NCBI RefSeq assembly: GCF_047511655.1
Contig: NC_133392.1
Span: 161,686,542-161,750,541, forward strand
Direction: 5' to 3'
DNA: 64,000 nt
Source: Castor canadensis
Lineage: Eukaryota; Chordata; Mammalia; Rodentia; Castoridae
The translations under genes and the position numbers were made by a program. Positions 25,701-34,814 of this stretch are shown here, piece after piece (positions within the stretch are counted from its first letter, which is position 1; each line of letters opens with the position of its first letter). The notes under the pieces are model-generated. The model searched no databases. It saw only the letters and a list, made by a program, of their open reading frames with translations, and was not told where the DNA came from.

Positions 25701-28700
25701 AGGTCTCCTCAGCTGCTTGGGTGACCTCTCTTGTTACAGGGCAGGTACAGGAAGAATGTGTGCTGGCATCAGTTAGTCATGTCTGCCACCGTGCAGCAAT
25801 GAAGCCTTGGAACTCTGATTTGAACTTAACTTCCTGCTTTTTCAGTGAGCTATCATACATTTAAGACCTTTTACAGAAACTACTCCAAGTCAAAATAAAA
25901 ACATTGAGCCCAGACTTGCAGGAAGAGATTCCACTGACACAGGAGATGGGCTCCATTCTCTCCCCAGGCCATTTCCTGAGCATGGACAAAGGGACCCAGA
26001 CAGTGCAGTCCAGATCTATCCAGGGGGACAACCTCGCTGCTTGTGCTTCAGCACCCTCTTCTGTAGGAGGGACTGCTGAATGACCAGAGGGAATCACAAG
26101 GAACATCAGGGAATACTGAGAGATGAATGAAAATGGAAACCTGATACACCAAAATGTATGAGATACAACAGAAGCAGAGCTGAGTGGGAAATATACAGCT
26201 ATAAATGCTTAGATAACAAAACAGGAAGCCAGGCCTGGTGGTGCATGCCTGTAATCTCAGCTGCTTGAGAGGTGGAGGCAGGAGGAACTTGAGTTCAGGG
26301 TCAACCCCAGCAAAAACTAGCAAGATCCTATCTCAAAAACAAAATGCAAATGAACTGGGGGTGTGGCTCAAGTGGTGGAGTGTTTGCCTGGTGTGCACAC
26401 GGTCCCAGGTTCAATGCCCAGTACCACAAAAGGAAAGAAAAAATAATAGCAGGAAAAGTTTCAAATCACCAACCTAACCCTACAATTTAAGGAACTATAA
26501 AAATGACAAAACTCAAAGCTAGAGGAAGTAAAGAAACAATAAAAATTAGTGCAGAAAAAAAACAATGAAGAAAGTCAATGAAAACAACGGGTGATTCCTT
26601 GAAAAAAAGAATAAAAATTAACAAGGCTTTCCCTAGAAAGATTCTTAAAAAGAGGATGAGAAGAAATTCAATTTATTACAATCAGAAATGAAAATGGGAC
26701 ATTACTCCTGATTCTTCAGAAGTAAAAAGGATTATGATCGCGTCTATACACAATTGTACACTGACAAATTGGGTAACCCAGATGAAATGGACAAAGTTGT
26801 GCCAGGAAGCATAACACCTGCCAAATGGTGACATCGTGTGAATAGTCCTATGACGAGAAGGAAAATGAAACCAGGAATCAAAAATCTCCCAACAAGAAAA
26901 AACCCTGGACCTGGGGGCTTTGCTGGTGAATTCACCAAACATTTAGAGAACTAGCACCAATCCTTCTCAAATTTTCCTTTCATTCTGGTGGAGCAAGAAG
27001 CACCTCCTAACTCACCTATGAGTCCAGCATTACCCTGACACCACAGCCAGGCAAAGACACTGCAAGAAAAGACAACAACAGACAAACGTCCCCTCTGAAC
27101 ACACGATCCCAAACCCCTCCACAAAATGCTAGCAAAGCAAATACAGCGGCACAGGGAAAGGACTACACACCATGGCTAAGTGGGGCTTGTGCACAGAATG
27201 CAAGGACGGTTCGACGTGCAAAACTGATTGCTGTAAAACATGACACTGACAGATGAATGACGTGGTCATCTGAGCGGATGCAGAAAAGGCATGACAAAAT
27301 TTAAAACTCTTTGATGATCCAAATAAAACACTCAACAAACTATGAATATAAGGGAACTATCCCAGCCCGATAAAAGCCAGATATGGAAAGCCCATAGTGA
27401 ATGACACCAAATCGTGAGAGACTGAACACATTTCCTCCAAGATCAGAAATAAGACAAGGTGTCCACTTCACTTCGGTTCAACATGGGACCAGATGTGCCA
27501 GGCAGAGCAATTAGACAAGGAAAAGAAATACCAGGCCTCCAAACTGGGATGGAAGATGGAAACTATCTTTGTTGCAGATGGTCTCGTGCGGAAATCACTT
27601 AAGGATGTACTGGAACTAACAAATGAATTCAGCAGGACACCAAGTCCACCTGTGAAAATCGGCCACATTTGTACACACTAACAGACAATCTGTGAAGGAA
27701 ATTAAGAAAACAATTCCATCTACAAAAGTATCAAAAAATAACACTTAGGAGTTAACCAAAGAAGTGAAAAAGTTCAACAATGAAAACCACAAAACACTGC
27801 TGAAAGAAATTAAATACAAATGGAAGCACAACCCATTTTCCTGGGGTAGAAGACTTAATATGACGAGTTATCAATATTATTATACATCTGCAGATTCAGG
27901 GAAATCCCTAACAAAATCCTAACGATTTGGAAAACCTCATCCAACATTCCTATGAAGTTTCAAGGGACCCTGAATATCCACACTTCTTGATTTCTAAACT
28001 TACTACCAAGCACGGTTCCCATTAACAGTCCGGTAGTGACATAAAGACAGACATACGGACCAGGGAAAAGAAGTGAGAGCCCTCTTGCATGTGATTCTTG
28101 ACAAGTTTTCCAAGACCACTCAATGGGGAAAAAAAGAATCTTTTCAGCAGTTAGGAAAGCTTCATGAAAAAGAATGAATTTGGACTCTGACCTCACACTA
28201 TACACAAAAATGAACTCAAAGGGATCAAATATATAATTGTGAGATCTGAAACTATAAAACTCAGGAGAAAATGCTGGGGAAAAGCTTCATGCCTTTGGAT
28301 TTCACAATGACTTCTTGCATATGACACCAAGGCACAAGCAACAAAAGACAAAAAATAGATTGGCAGTCAGGAAGAAATTTAAGTTTTGTGCAGCAGAGGA
28401 CACTGTTAATAGAGTAAAAAGACCACTGACAGAATGGAAGAAAATAATTTGCAAGTCACATGTCTGATAAAGGATTAATATCCAGAATGCATAGAGAACT
28501 CTTAAAACTCCGTGGCAGCAAAAACAAAACCCCTTAATTCAAACATGGGCAGAAGACTTCAACAGACGTTTCCATTGAGCTCAGAGAAAAGATGCTCAAC
28601 ACCCTCATCATTGGGAAATGCAAATCACAATCCTGAGCTGCCACCTCACCACTACTGGGATGGTTACCATCAAAACCCAAAGAATAACCAGTGTCGTGGA

Positions 28701-31700
28701 GAATGTGCAGGGACTGGAACTTTTGCACACTGTTGGTGGGAATGTAAGATAATGAAGCCACTATGGAAAGCAGTAGGGAGCCTCCCCAAAATATTAAAAT
28801 ATAATCACCTGTGACCCTAATTACCTAAGGCCCTCCAAGAATTGAAAGGTCTCAAACAAACATCTGTGCATCCATGTTCATAGCTGCTTTGTACACAATG
28901 GCTAAAACATGGAAGCAACCCAGTGACCAGTAATGAATGAATGGATAAGCGCAATGCAGTCTGTTTATGCAATGGGATATTATTCGGTCATAAAGAGGAA
29001 GGAAATTCTGACACGTGCAGTAATATACATAAACCCTAAGGACATAATATTCAGTGAAAGAATCCAGTCCCGAAAGGACAAATACTGTCTGCTTCATTCA
29101 CAGGCAGTCCCTGCAGTGATCAGATTCACAGACACGGAAAGCAGAATGGTGGTTGCTTCGGGGGTCGGTGTTTAGTTTCCATGTGGGAAGGTGAGAAGGT
29201 CCTGGAGATGGATGGTGGTGATGGTTGTATAATAGTGTAAGTGTGCTCAGTGCCTCTGAACTGTCTACTTCAAAGTGCTAAAGATGGCAACTGTGTGTTT
29301 TGTACATTTTATCACAATAAAAACAAATTTGAAGGGGTGGGAGATGCTGTCTCACCTGCTGACCAGACAGAAGCCATCTTTGGAGTGTGAGCCCGGCTCC
29401 ACCCCCGGTCCTGACCACCCCTCCCCCCGTGTTCCCATTCACTTTGGTTGAACACAGGTGAGAGTGTGGCTGCAGAGAGGCTTGCCCCCCCCTACACAAG
29501 CAGGCTCTTAAGACTGTCAACCTGAGCGGCCGCTGTACAGGGCCATCAGCCCGGAGAGGGGCTGTCCAGGCAGCATGTGCTCCCCAGTGCCTGCTCTGTA
29601 ATGAGGGCTTGACGGCTTCACTCGTGGCACCTGGAATCCCTGTGAGCTGTCACAGAAGTAGAATGTCCCCCTGTGAAGGTAGCTAACCCGCCTGGAGTCA
29701 TCACTGGTTAACATTCTGGGCTGACAAAGCCCAGGCCATGATGCAGGACAGATCAGACCCCCCTTCTTCCACCCATACCAGGGCTTTATCCCTTCAGAAC
29801 CCACCCTACACACCTCTCATAAAAAGATTCTCCTCCCCACTTGGGAGCTCCCAGCTCTGACCCTGAGAGAGGAAGCTGGGAACCACCAAAGCAGGATTCG
29901 TAGGTGTGAGAATGGCCAACAGAAATTATCCAATCTAAAGAACAGCGAAAGAAAAAAAAATTTAAACAAAGAGCATTCCACAGCTCTGTGGGGCCATTCC
30001 GAGCTGTGCTCACTGGCATCCCAGAGAGAGAGAGGAAAAAGAACAGGTGGATATATACATACACTTGAAGAAATAATGGCAGAAAAAATGTTCCAAGCAG
30101 CTCAACAAAACCCAAGACGACAAACACAGAGAGAACCACAGCGAGGCATGTCTTGGTCTAATTTCTGGTGACGGGGGAAGAGAACATCTTAGAAGCAACC
30201 AGTGGGGACAAGAAATGGAACCAACAAGGGCACGCTTGTCCCAGAAACAACAGAGGTCAGAAACAACCGATGTCAGAAAACTGTGGAACAACATCTTAAA
30301 GCACTAAAAGGAAAAGGTGGCAACCCAGAATTCTCTATCCAGTTAATAACGCAGGGAGAACGAGAGACCTGCCCAGACAAATGGAAGCCAAGAAATCCAT
30401 CTCCAGATGACCTGCACGGCAGGGAACACGGAACGAAACAGAGCCCGTGCCCATGCAAGAGGCGCACTCATTCCCCTCATCAGAAATGTTGGCACGGAGG
30501 CGTGTTGCATATGGTAGAACAGCAGCATCATTGAGGATGGGTGGCGGGAGGTCACCACGTGTGGCTCTGCCTTTGTAGGGGAAGTGGAACCACAGGAGCT
30601 TGGCATAGATTGTGGTAGGTTGAGGACATGTATTGCAACCTATGAAGCAAATGCTCAGAAATGACATAAAAGGCACAGATAGCAGGACAAAGGAAGGACA
30701 AAGATGAGGCCCTAAGAATAATCAATTAACCCCAAAAGGTAGGAAGACGGGCAGACACAGACAGGACAACTAGGAGGAGGTGGCCCTAATGATCCCCAAC
30801 TGTTGGCTAGGTTAGAGGTCAGACACAAATGACTTGGTGTAATCAGTTGACTGGTCGTTGATCTTCAAAGCCCTCTAAAAAGGCCCAGCCTCTGTCCTGG
30901 CCTCCCATGCCTTCCCCTCTGCCCTGCCCTCCTAACAGCATGTCCAGCCCTCTGCTCTCCTGCTGTGCTGTCCTTTAGGCTCCAGCTGGAGTTCACTCCT
31001 GCCCATGGCAGCCTCTCCATCAGATGACTCCTCCCTTTCCAGACCTCAAATACACTTGCTCACACTGGGTCTTCTATCCCTTGGGTCCCAGAGTTGGCCC
31101 TGGGAGGAGCACTTGCCAATGACCCACCAGGAGGAACAGCATGGGGTGAGGCCAGTGGCCAGCAGAAGGAGCTCCCAGGAGGTGATGCCAGCTGCAGGCT
31201 GTGCCAGGAGGCTGAAGCTGGAGGACAGACAGGCGGGAGGCAGGCCTCAGAAAGGGATCTCAGGCCTGGTAACTTTCAGGAACAGAGCCAATGAGCTGGG
31301 TCTTTCAAATGCCTGACCAGAGATGGGATGGGGGTCAGCAGTCCTGGAGAGTGGTGAGGGCAGGAAGCTGGGTGGGCAGACCTTCTAGGACCCCAAGGAC
31401 AGGGAATGGAAAGATGCCAGCCAGCCATCCTGCTCTTCCCCCTGCCCACTCTCCCTCCCACTAGAACAGCTCCTGCAACCACCCCACCCTGCTCTGTTAC
31501 AGGAAGCTGTGGGTGACATCATCTCTGCTCTGAAGCTCAACCCTGGTACCGTGGTCCCTGAGATATGCTCTCTGAAGCCAGAAGCCCAGGTTCCTCTCAC
31601 CCAGGGCCTCTACAACCACTGCCAGGCCCTCCTGAGCCAGCGGCTGGACACCAAGTCACCCCTTGGGGACAAGGATACCCAGGACCTCCTTGCCATCGGG

Positions 31701-34700
31701 AAAGCACTGATCAAAATCGACGAGACCCAGCCAAGCTGGCACATCCTCCTCTCAGACATCTTGATGGTACTGGGTAGGTGTCGGCTCAGGAGTGGGGGGA
31801 CACAGAAGTCTCACACCCCTGTATTTTTTTCTGTAAAATGAAAGATCCCCTGGACCATGATCAATTCTGAGGCTCCAAATTCTATGGCTTCAGTCTCTTG
31901 TGGGGCCTGCCATGTAGGTATCTCTCCCACTTCTGTAACCATACACAGAGGAAGGACTCAGGAGGGGCTTGGGCTCATGAAAGGACCCCCACTGAGGCCC
32001 CTCACTTACTCACTACATGGCCATCAAATGCCAGGCCTCAGTCCTAGGCCCATGTGTGCCAGGGGAGGGTCTTTCCTGCCAATCCACAGCACCCTGGCAC
32101 TGAGCCAACATCTTCTCCTCACTTAAAGGGAAGCTCTCTGCATTTGGCCACCAAGGACTTCAGGGGGCCTCCTCAAAGCTTCTTAGCTCCAGCAGGCCCA
32201 GCCTTGCTCCAGGGGCTCAGGAGAGAAAGCAGCCCTGGGATGACCACCAGGAGGGGTCAGAGCCCTGTTGTTATCCCCGGGGGGCGTGGAATGGAAGTGA
32301 GGCCAGGCCAGCTCTATGAGTCCATGAGCCAGCAAGGACTCCTGGTATGCAACTCCCAGCTCTGTCCTCCTGGGGCTGATTCCGTGTCCATCAGCTGGAC
32401 CTCAGTCAGCACGGAGCAGGGTACGCCATGGCAGCTCCCCAGAAAGCTTCTTTTGGACACCACCCTCCCCCAGCACCACCCACTGAACATCATTTTTGGA
32501 CCCAACAGGCCATTATGATGAGGCTGGCATCCACCTACAAAAAGCCCTGCACCCCACCCCACTATCAGAGGCAGCCCAGGCCCGGCGGGGCCTGCTGCAG
32601 CTCAGGAAGGGAGACATACCAGCTGCTGCCCAGGACCTACAGTGCCTGGCAGAGACAGACACCCAAGACCTCAGCTTCCTGCTGCATCTCCTGGAAGCCC
32701 AGGAACGACAGCACCTCACTCAGGTGTGTAGTACCCCAGGAGCTACACTGGCCCTCCCCAGCACCCCAGGCTTGAGCTCCCTGGGCCCACCCCTGGCAGC
32801 TCTTCACTCCCTGCTGCTGAGTTGACTCCAGTTGGGTTGGGGGTGGGAGGTAATTAGGAGGCTCCATGTCTGGTCACCTTAGCCCCAACAACTTCTGGCT
32901 TCTTTGCTTGGAGCATATAAGCTACAAGTGACTTGGGGCAGAGGAGGGAGGGAGCCCCCCCACCACCAGAGCCACAGCCAGCCAGGGCACCTAGCCCTGG
33001 CAGGAAGCCATCCAGTGCCCAGGTCAGGCCAAGAGAGGTCAGTGGGAAGGCTCAGTGGGGAGGCCAGGACAAAGGCCTTGAGCTTTGGGGTCGGAGAAAC
33101 CCTGTCACCCCAGGGCCTGGGCAAGAGTTCCTCCCTTTCTCCATTGTTCTGAGTTCTGGCAGTCACAGCCTGACAAGGAAACAGAAACCACACCAGGCAT
33201 TTAATGGGAGGGGATCTGACAGTGGGGTTCGCTAAGCGCAGTGGGGAGCTTCCTAATGCAGTGGGCTGAGGGGACAAGGGGCTGTTGCAGTGTTGGCAGA
33301 ACTAGAACTCAGAGAAGGGGGGCATCTCAGAGCTCTAAGGAGGGACTGAGGACCTCTGAGCCCAGAAGATGGGGCTAGGGAGGAGGTCTCTGAGCCAAAA
33401 AGAAGGGGGCCAGGCTGGGGTCTCTGTGCCGGCAGAGGGGTCTTTGAGCTGGAAGAAGTGGCCGGCTGGGTAGGGATCTGTGAGCTTGGAGAGGAGGCCT
33501 GGTGGGAAAGAGAGCTTCTGACCACAGGAGGGGACTGGAAGGGGATTTCCGAGCCGGGGTTGGGGAAAAGAGGGGTTGGGCATGGGGGGGTCTCAGAGCT
33601 GGGGCAGGGCGGACTGGGAGGAAGCCCAGGAATGGGGGTGGCTTGAGGGGGCTTGGAGTTCCTGGGTGCTAGGCTGGATTGAGCGGGTCTCGGAGCTGGG
33701 GGACCCTGAGAATGGGTCTCAGAGTTCCGAGGGGCTAGCAGGGGGTCTCGAAGCCATGGTGGGGAGACTGGGCGGGAGTCTCGGAGCCTCAAGCCTGGCT
33801 TTGCCGAGCGACAGGAAGGCAACCCGGAAACGAACCGGAAGTGGTCTTGCCCCGCTTCCGCCCCGCCCTCGGGCGGCATTGCGCCTGCGCGGCCGGCGTT
33901 CCTCCCGGAGCCCGAGGGTGCACGTGGTCCTGGCTGGGCAGTGGCTTATTTGCAGCTGTGCGGAGGGTTGGGGCAGCCTCTGGGCGGGACAGCTCAGGGC
34001 TGGGGCCCATCAGACGCCTGGTGGAGAGGGGACTTTGCCAAGAGGGGCGAAGCGAGGTCCTCTTGGCAAAAGCTGACCAGCAGATGGCAGTAGGGCTGCC
34101 AGAAGGGAGGACACTGCTGTTGTAGATGGAATGCAAGAAGGGGTCCTCCACCCTGGCCCCCTCCCAGAAGGTTCCACAACTCCCTGTACAGGGAAAGGAC
34201 CTGACCTCCCCAAGGGGCCAGCAGAGGTTGGCTGTGCTGAAAGGGGCTGACCATGCTCTCCCTCTCTCCCTCCATGCCCTGTGCAGGCCGCAGCACAAGA
34301 AGCCAGCACCCTCCTGGACACAGGACAACCTGGCCAGGCCCTGGGCTACTGCTCGTTGGCTGTCCTGGCCGGTGGCAGCAGCACCTGTCACCTGCGCCTA
34401 CGGGCCACCTGCCTGACCCAGCTGCAGGAGTTTAGCAGGGCACTCAGGGACCTGGACTGTGTGCTCCAGGAGAGTTCAGGGGACAGTGACCTGCCGAGGC
34501 AAGCAGAGGACTTCTGCTTCAGGGGCCGCCTGCTGCTGAACCTGGGAGATGAGGAGGGGGCCGCAAAGGCCTTTACCCAGGCCCTGGCATTGTCACCCTC
34601 CCAGGCCCAGGGCAGCTTGTGGAAGCAGCCGGGCAGGTCCCCCACAGCCCTTATGATCCTGCATCTCGGGCAGCGCTATCTGGAGGAGCAACGCTATGAA

Positions 34701-34814
34701 GAGGCCTGGACAGCAGCCCAGAGTGGCCTCCTGGTGGACCCCAAGCATGGTGGGCTCAGGAAGCTGAAGGCGAGAACCCGGAGGGAGGCATCCTCAGGCT
34801 GTCGGTTGCACTGA
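12853..34814 (+). CDS. TTC34: TTC34, tetratricopeptide repeat protein 34 (complete coding region, 8 coding exons)
   Basis: Coding exons are 12853-13642, 20620-21448, 22481-22706, 23863-24067, 25206-25372, 31503-31773, 32509-32723 and 34287-34814. All introns are GT-AG and every junction keeps frame, giving 3,231 nt and 1,076 residues plus stop. I recognise TTC34 from the MSAQELVV start region and the helical repeat blocks LDDAHKSLLVAL, KKTALFDFNSVLRAEPGN, LQEAVGDIISALKLNPG, YDEAGIHLQKAL, FSRALRDLDCVL and EGAAKAFTQALALSPS. These show the TPR spacing of small, large and aromatic residues, mostly after residue 560. The start at 12853 has A at -3 and G at +4, better than the ATG at 12862. No signal peptide or membrane span is visible. 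TPR arrays usually scaffold protein partners; the partner and pathway are unknown to me. MMEL1 follows in the same orientation, as in human. Confidence 0.93.
13675..13724. repeat. (AC)25 microsatellite just after a TTC34 donor site
   Basis: A pure AC dinucleotide run of 50 bp begins 32 nt after the end of the first TTC34 coding exon. Confidence 0.98.
13785..14115 (-). mobile_element. L2 (LINE-2) fragment, reverse
   Basis: GGGATATGACAGTGACAAGA, GTGGTCAGGGAAGGCTTCTC, GAGGTAGCATTTGAGC, GGGCCAGCGTGACTAAG and CACTTTGGATTTCACCCTC keep the order of the L2 3' end read in reverse. It is an ancient, heavily diverged copy. Confidence 0.7.
14443..14705 (-). mobile_element. Solo LTR fragment, ERVL-MaLR type, reverse
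   Basis: GTCTGTTAGCCAACTTTCTG, then CAACTTATAAAGAGGAAAGG and GGCTCACAGTTTTGGAGG read as the reversed end of a MaLR LTR. It is an old fossil with no internal retroviral genes attached. Confidence 0.65.
15145..15430 (-). mobile_element. Solo LTR fragment, MLT1-like MaLR, reverse
   Basis: ACCACAGACTGGTGGCTCTC, GGAGGCTGGAAGTCCAAGG, the GTGGCCTGACTACCTCCC block and GAAATTCCAACAC follow the reversed MLT1 LTR. It is an ancient fossil. Confidence 0.7.
15912..16195 (-). mobile_element. LTR fragment, MaLR-like, reverse
   Basis: CTTTCCATTACTGTAGCAAA, GGCTCACAGTTTTGGAGGTG and GCGTGCCTCCATATGATCAG resemble the same class of reversed MaLR LTR. It is the third such fossil within 1.8 kb. Confidence 0.55.
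16644..16760 (+). repeat. ID-type SINE fragment with intact B box and AT-rich tail
   Basis: GTGGTAGAGCACTTGCCTAG and a perfect B box GGTTCGATTCC (16680-16690) are followed by an A/T-rich tail. It lacks the acceptor-stem pairing and length of a real tRNA gene. Confidence 0.75.
17100..17466 (-). repeat. Composite SINE, reverse orientation
   Basis: T tracts at 17101 and 17208 flank a reversed ID unit (CACTTGAGCCACACCTCCAG). A reversed B1-like dimer then ends with GCTGGGATTACAGGCATGAG. Confidence 0.85.
17679..17766 (+). repeat. ID-type SINE
   Basis: The unit contains GTGACTCAAGAGGGGCAGC, GCACCTGCCTGGCAAGTGC and CCTGAGTTCAAACCCCAGTG, then an A tail. Confidence 0.85.
18040..18520 (+). mobile_element. 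Old L1/HAL1-like fragment
   Basis: An A-rich stretch carries L1-style blocks such as GGAATATTCAAGACATTTG, CAGATGGCTAAAAAACCTG and CAACATCATAGTAATGAGAC followed by GATGCAAATTAAAGC. No frame is open. The family assignment is tentative. Confidence 0.55.
19012..19200 (+). repeat. B1-like SINE plus ID-type unit
   Basis: GCCAGGTGTGGTGGTGCATG and a CTACTCAAGAGGCAGGAGG block are followed by a diverged ID unit ending CGCCAGCACCAAAAG. Confidence 0.8.
19214..19612 (+). repeat. B1-like monomer followed by composite SINE
   Basis: A B1-like copy (GTCTCAGCACTCAGGAGGC) is followed directly by a two-arm B1-like part and an ID unit (CATGGCTCAAGTGGGAGAGC). Two separate insertions are likely. Confidence 0.8.
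20620..21448 (+). CDS. TTC34: TTC34 second coding exon, extremely GC-rich (residues 264-540)
   Basis: The acceptor TTTCTCTCCCCAG ends at 20619 and the donor GG|GTGAGA begins at 21449. The exon enters in phase 1 and leaves with two bases of a Gly codon. It starts with GERLATLLVTR and runs through helix-rich blocks such as GDVAGARALCERLL and GDARRAREDFQAVVEQ, which look like divergent TPR units. Third codon positions are almost all G or C and CpG is dense, unlike all other exons here, so this exon is effectively an intragenic CpG island. GC-driven shadow frames on both strands are not genes. Confidence 0.9.
21449..22480 (+). other. TTC34 intron
   Basis: It is mostly unique sequence. Two MIR-like snatches (GTCCGTAAAATGGGGACAG near 21771 and CTTCAGTTTCTCCCTCCGTA near 22240) are visible. 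Confidence 0.7.
22481..22706 (+). CDS. TTC34: TTC34 third coding exon
   Basis: The acceptor CTCTTCACAG ends at 22480 and the donor CAG|GTAAGA begins at 22707. It adds residues up to about 615. It contains LDDAHKSLLVALSRRPQAAP, a clear TPR helix A/B with the Pro-rich loop at its end. It exits in phase 0. Confidence 0.93.
22707..23862 (+). other. TTC34 intron, nothing notable
   Basis: Unique sequence without repeats I can name. Confidence 0.7.
23863..24067 (+). CDS. TTC34: TTC34 fourth coding exon
   Basis: The acceptor CTGCCCTGCAG ends at 23862 and the donor GCAG|GTAGGA begins at 24068. It encodes LVKKVVQSGDTACLQ through LSLAIFAA (residues about 616-683) and exits in phase 1. Confidence 0.92.
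24068..25205 (+). other. TTC34 intron, nothing notable
   Basis: GC-rich unique sequence. Open frames are shadows without family features. Confidence 0.7.
25206..25372 (+). CDS. TTC34: TTC34 fifth coding exon with a weak donor
   Basis: The acceptor CCTCCTACAG ends at 25205. It encodes the best TPR unit of the protein, with LLARARCYGLLGQ and LFDFNSVLRAEPGNVQAL followed by the start of the next unit. The phase-0 end at DQLQ is fixed by frame and by continuation into EAVGDIISALKL in the next exon. The donor CAG|GTGCTG is poor at +3 to +5. Confidence 0.9.
26120..29330 (+). mobile_element. 5'-truncated L1 (LINE-1), 3' end of ORF2 and 3' UTR
   Basis: The order of L1 landmarks is kept: AGAGTGAGTGGGAAAT-like ORF2 sequence, the ATCAGAAATGAAAATGGGAC block, GGCTTTGCTGGTGAATTCAC, the GATGCTCAACACCCTCATC block, GCACACTGTTGGTGGGAATG and an old-type 3' UTR ending in AATAAAAACAAATTTGAA. 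It is about 3.2 kb, heavily decayed in all frames, with a SINE inserted at 26227-26433. The old 3' UTR type suggests an L1MA/MB-age copy. It lies in sense orientation in a TTC34 intron. Confidence 0.85.
26227..26433 (+). repeat. Composite SINE nested inside an L1
   Basis: GCCAGGCCTGGTGGTGCATG through to GTGTGGCTCAAGTGGTGGAG and CCCAGTACCACAAAAGG. The flanking sequence on both sides is one continuous L1 ORF2 region, so the SINE is the younger insertion. Confidence 0.85.
29920..30720 (+). mobile_element. Old L1-related fragment (upstream region)
   Basis: The blocks GGCCAACAGAAATTATCC, CAATGGAACC-like purine-rich stretches, CAACATCTTAAAGCACTAAA and CAACCCAGAATTCTCTATCC match the part of ancient L1M/HAL1-type elements upstream of ORF2. 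It is a separate insertion from the L1 tail just before it. Confidence 0.6.
31503..31773 (+). CDS. TTC34: TTC34 sixth coding exon
   Basis: It follows a 6.1-kb intron that holds a long L1 tail. The acceptor CTCTGTTACAG ends at 31502 and the donor CTGG|GTAGGT begins at 31774. It completes the TPR EAVGDIISALKLNPGTVVPE and runs on to LLSDILMVLG (residues about 740-829), exiting in phase 1. Confidence 0.93.
31774..32508 (+). other. TTC34 intron, nothing notable
   Basis: Unique sequence of about 0.7 kb with no repeat or regulatory signal that I can name. Confidence 0.7.
32509..32723 (+). CDS. TTC34: TTC34 seventh coding exon
   Basis: The acceptor GACCCAACAG ends at 32508 and the donor CAG|GTGTGT begins at 32724. 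It encodes GHYDEAGIHLQKAL, a TPR helix A/B, then GLLQLRKGDIPAAAQDL, the next unit. It exits in phase 0. Confidence 0.92.
33320..33790. repeat. Degenerate minisatellite, about 30-34 bp unit
   Basis: Diverged units share the core GGGTCTCNGAGCTNGG. Starts are recognisable near 33321, 33351, 33385, 33419, 33439, 33473, 33507, 33543, 33589, 33685, 33715, 33744 and 33775. The array ends directly at the CpG-rich promoter-like cluster. It is noncoding on the plus strand of TTC34. Confidence 0.7.
33815..33935. promoter_or_regulatory. CpG-rich promoter-like cluster inside the last TTC34 intron
   Basis: An ETS site ACCGGAAGTG at 33834, a second CCGGAA near 33823, a GC box CCCCGCCC at 33861, an NRF1-like GCGCCTGCGC at 33881 and an E-box CACGTG at 33921 sit within about 120 bp with dense CpG. 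This is the usual make-up of TATA-less housekeeping promoters, often bidirectional. No coding exon of TTC34 overlaps it. Which strand it serves is not known. Confidence 0.55.
34287..34814 (+). CDS. TTC34: TTC34 last coding exon (residues 902-1076 and stop)
   Basis: The acceptor CATGCCCTGTGCAG ends at 34286. The exon encodes three further TPR-like units around GQPGQALGYCSLAVLAG, FSRALRDLDCVLQ and EGAAKAFTQALALSPSQA, then a final YLEEQRYEEAWTAAQSGLLVDPKHG. A basic tail precedes TGA at 34812-34814. The ATG at 34281 lies in the acceptor region and is not a start of the main form. Confidence 0.92.
   Translation, partial: AAAQEASTLLDTGQPGQALGYCSLAVLAGGSSTCHLRLRATCLTQLQEFSRALRDLDCVLQESSGDSDLPRQAEDFCFRGRLLLNLGDEEGAAKAFTQALALSPSQAQGSLWKQPGRSPTALMILHLGQRYLEEQRYEEAWTAAQSGLLVDPKHGGLRKLKARTRREASSGCRLH

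Larger units (their letters stand above)
25373..31502 (+). other. TTC34 intron with L1 load
   Basis: The 6.1-kb intron is about two thirds L1-derived (26.1-29.3 and 29.9-30.7 kb). The remainder at 25.4-26.1 and 30.75-31.5 kb is unique. Confidence 0.75.
32724..34286 (+). other. Last TTC34 intron with minisatellite and promoter-like cluster
   Basis: Unique sequence flanks the minisatellite at 33.3-33.8 kb and the CpG-rich cluster at 33.8-33.9 kb, both described separately. Confidence 0.75.

Noticed and set aside
28512-28814. 100-codon frame with LINE-like residues
   Set aside because: It is a decayed piece of the L1 ORF2 and not an independent gene.
33576-34076. 166-codon plus-strand frame over the minisatellite
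   Set aside because: It is Gly/Trp/Ser-rich translation of the repeat units. It enters the promoter-like cluster without supporting splice sites.
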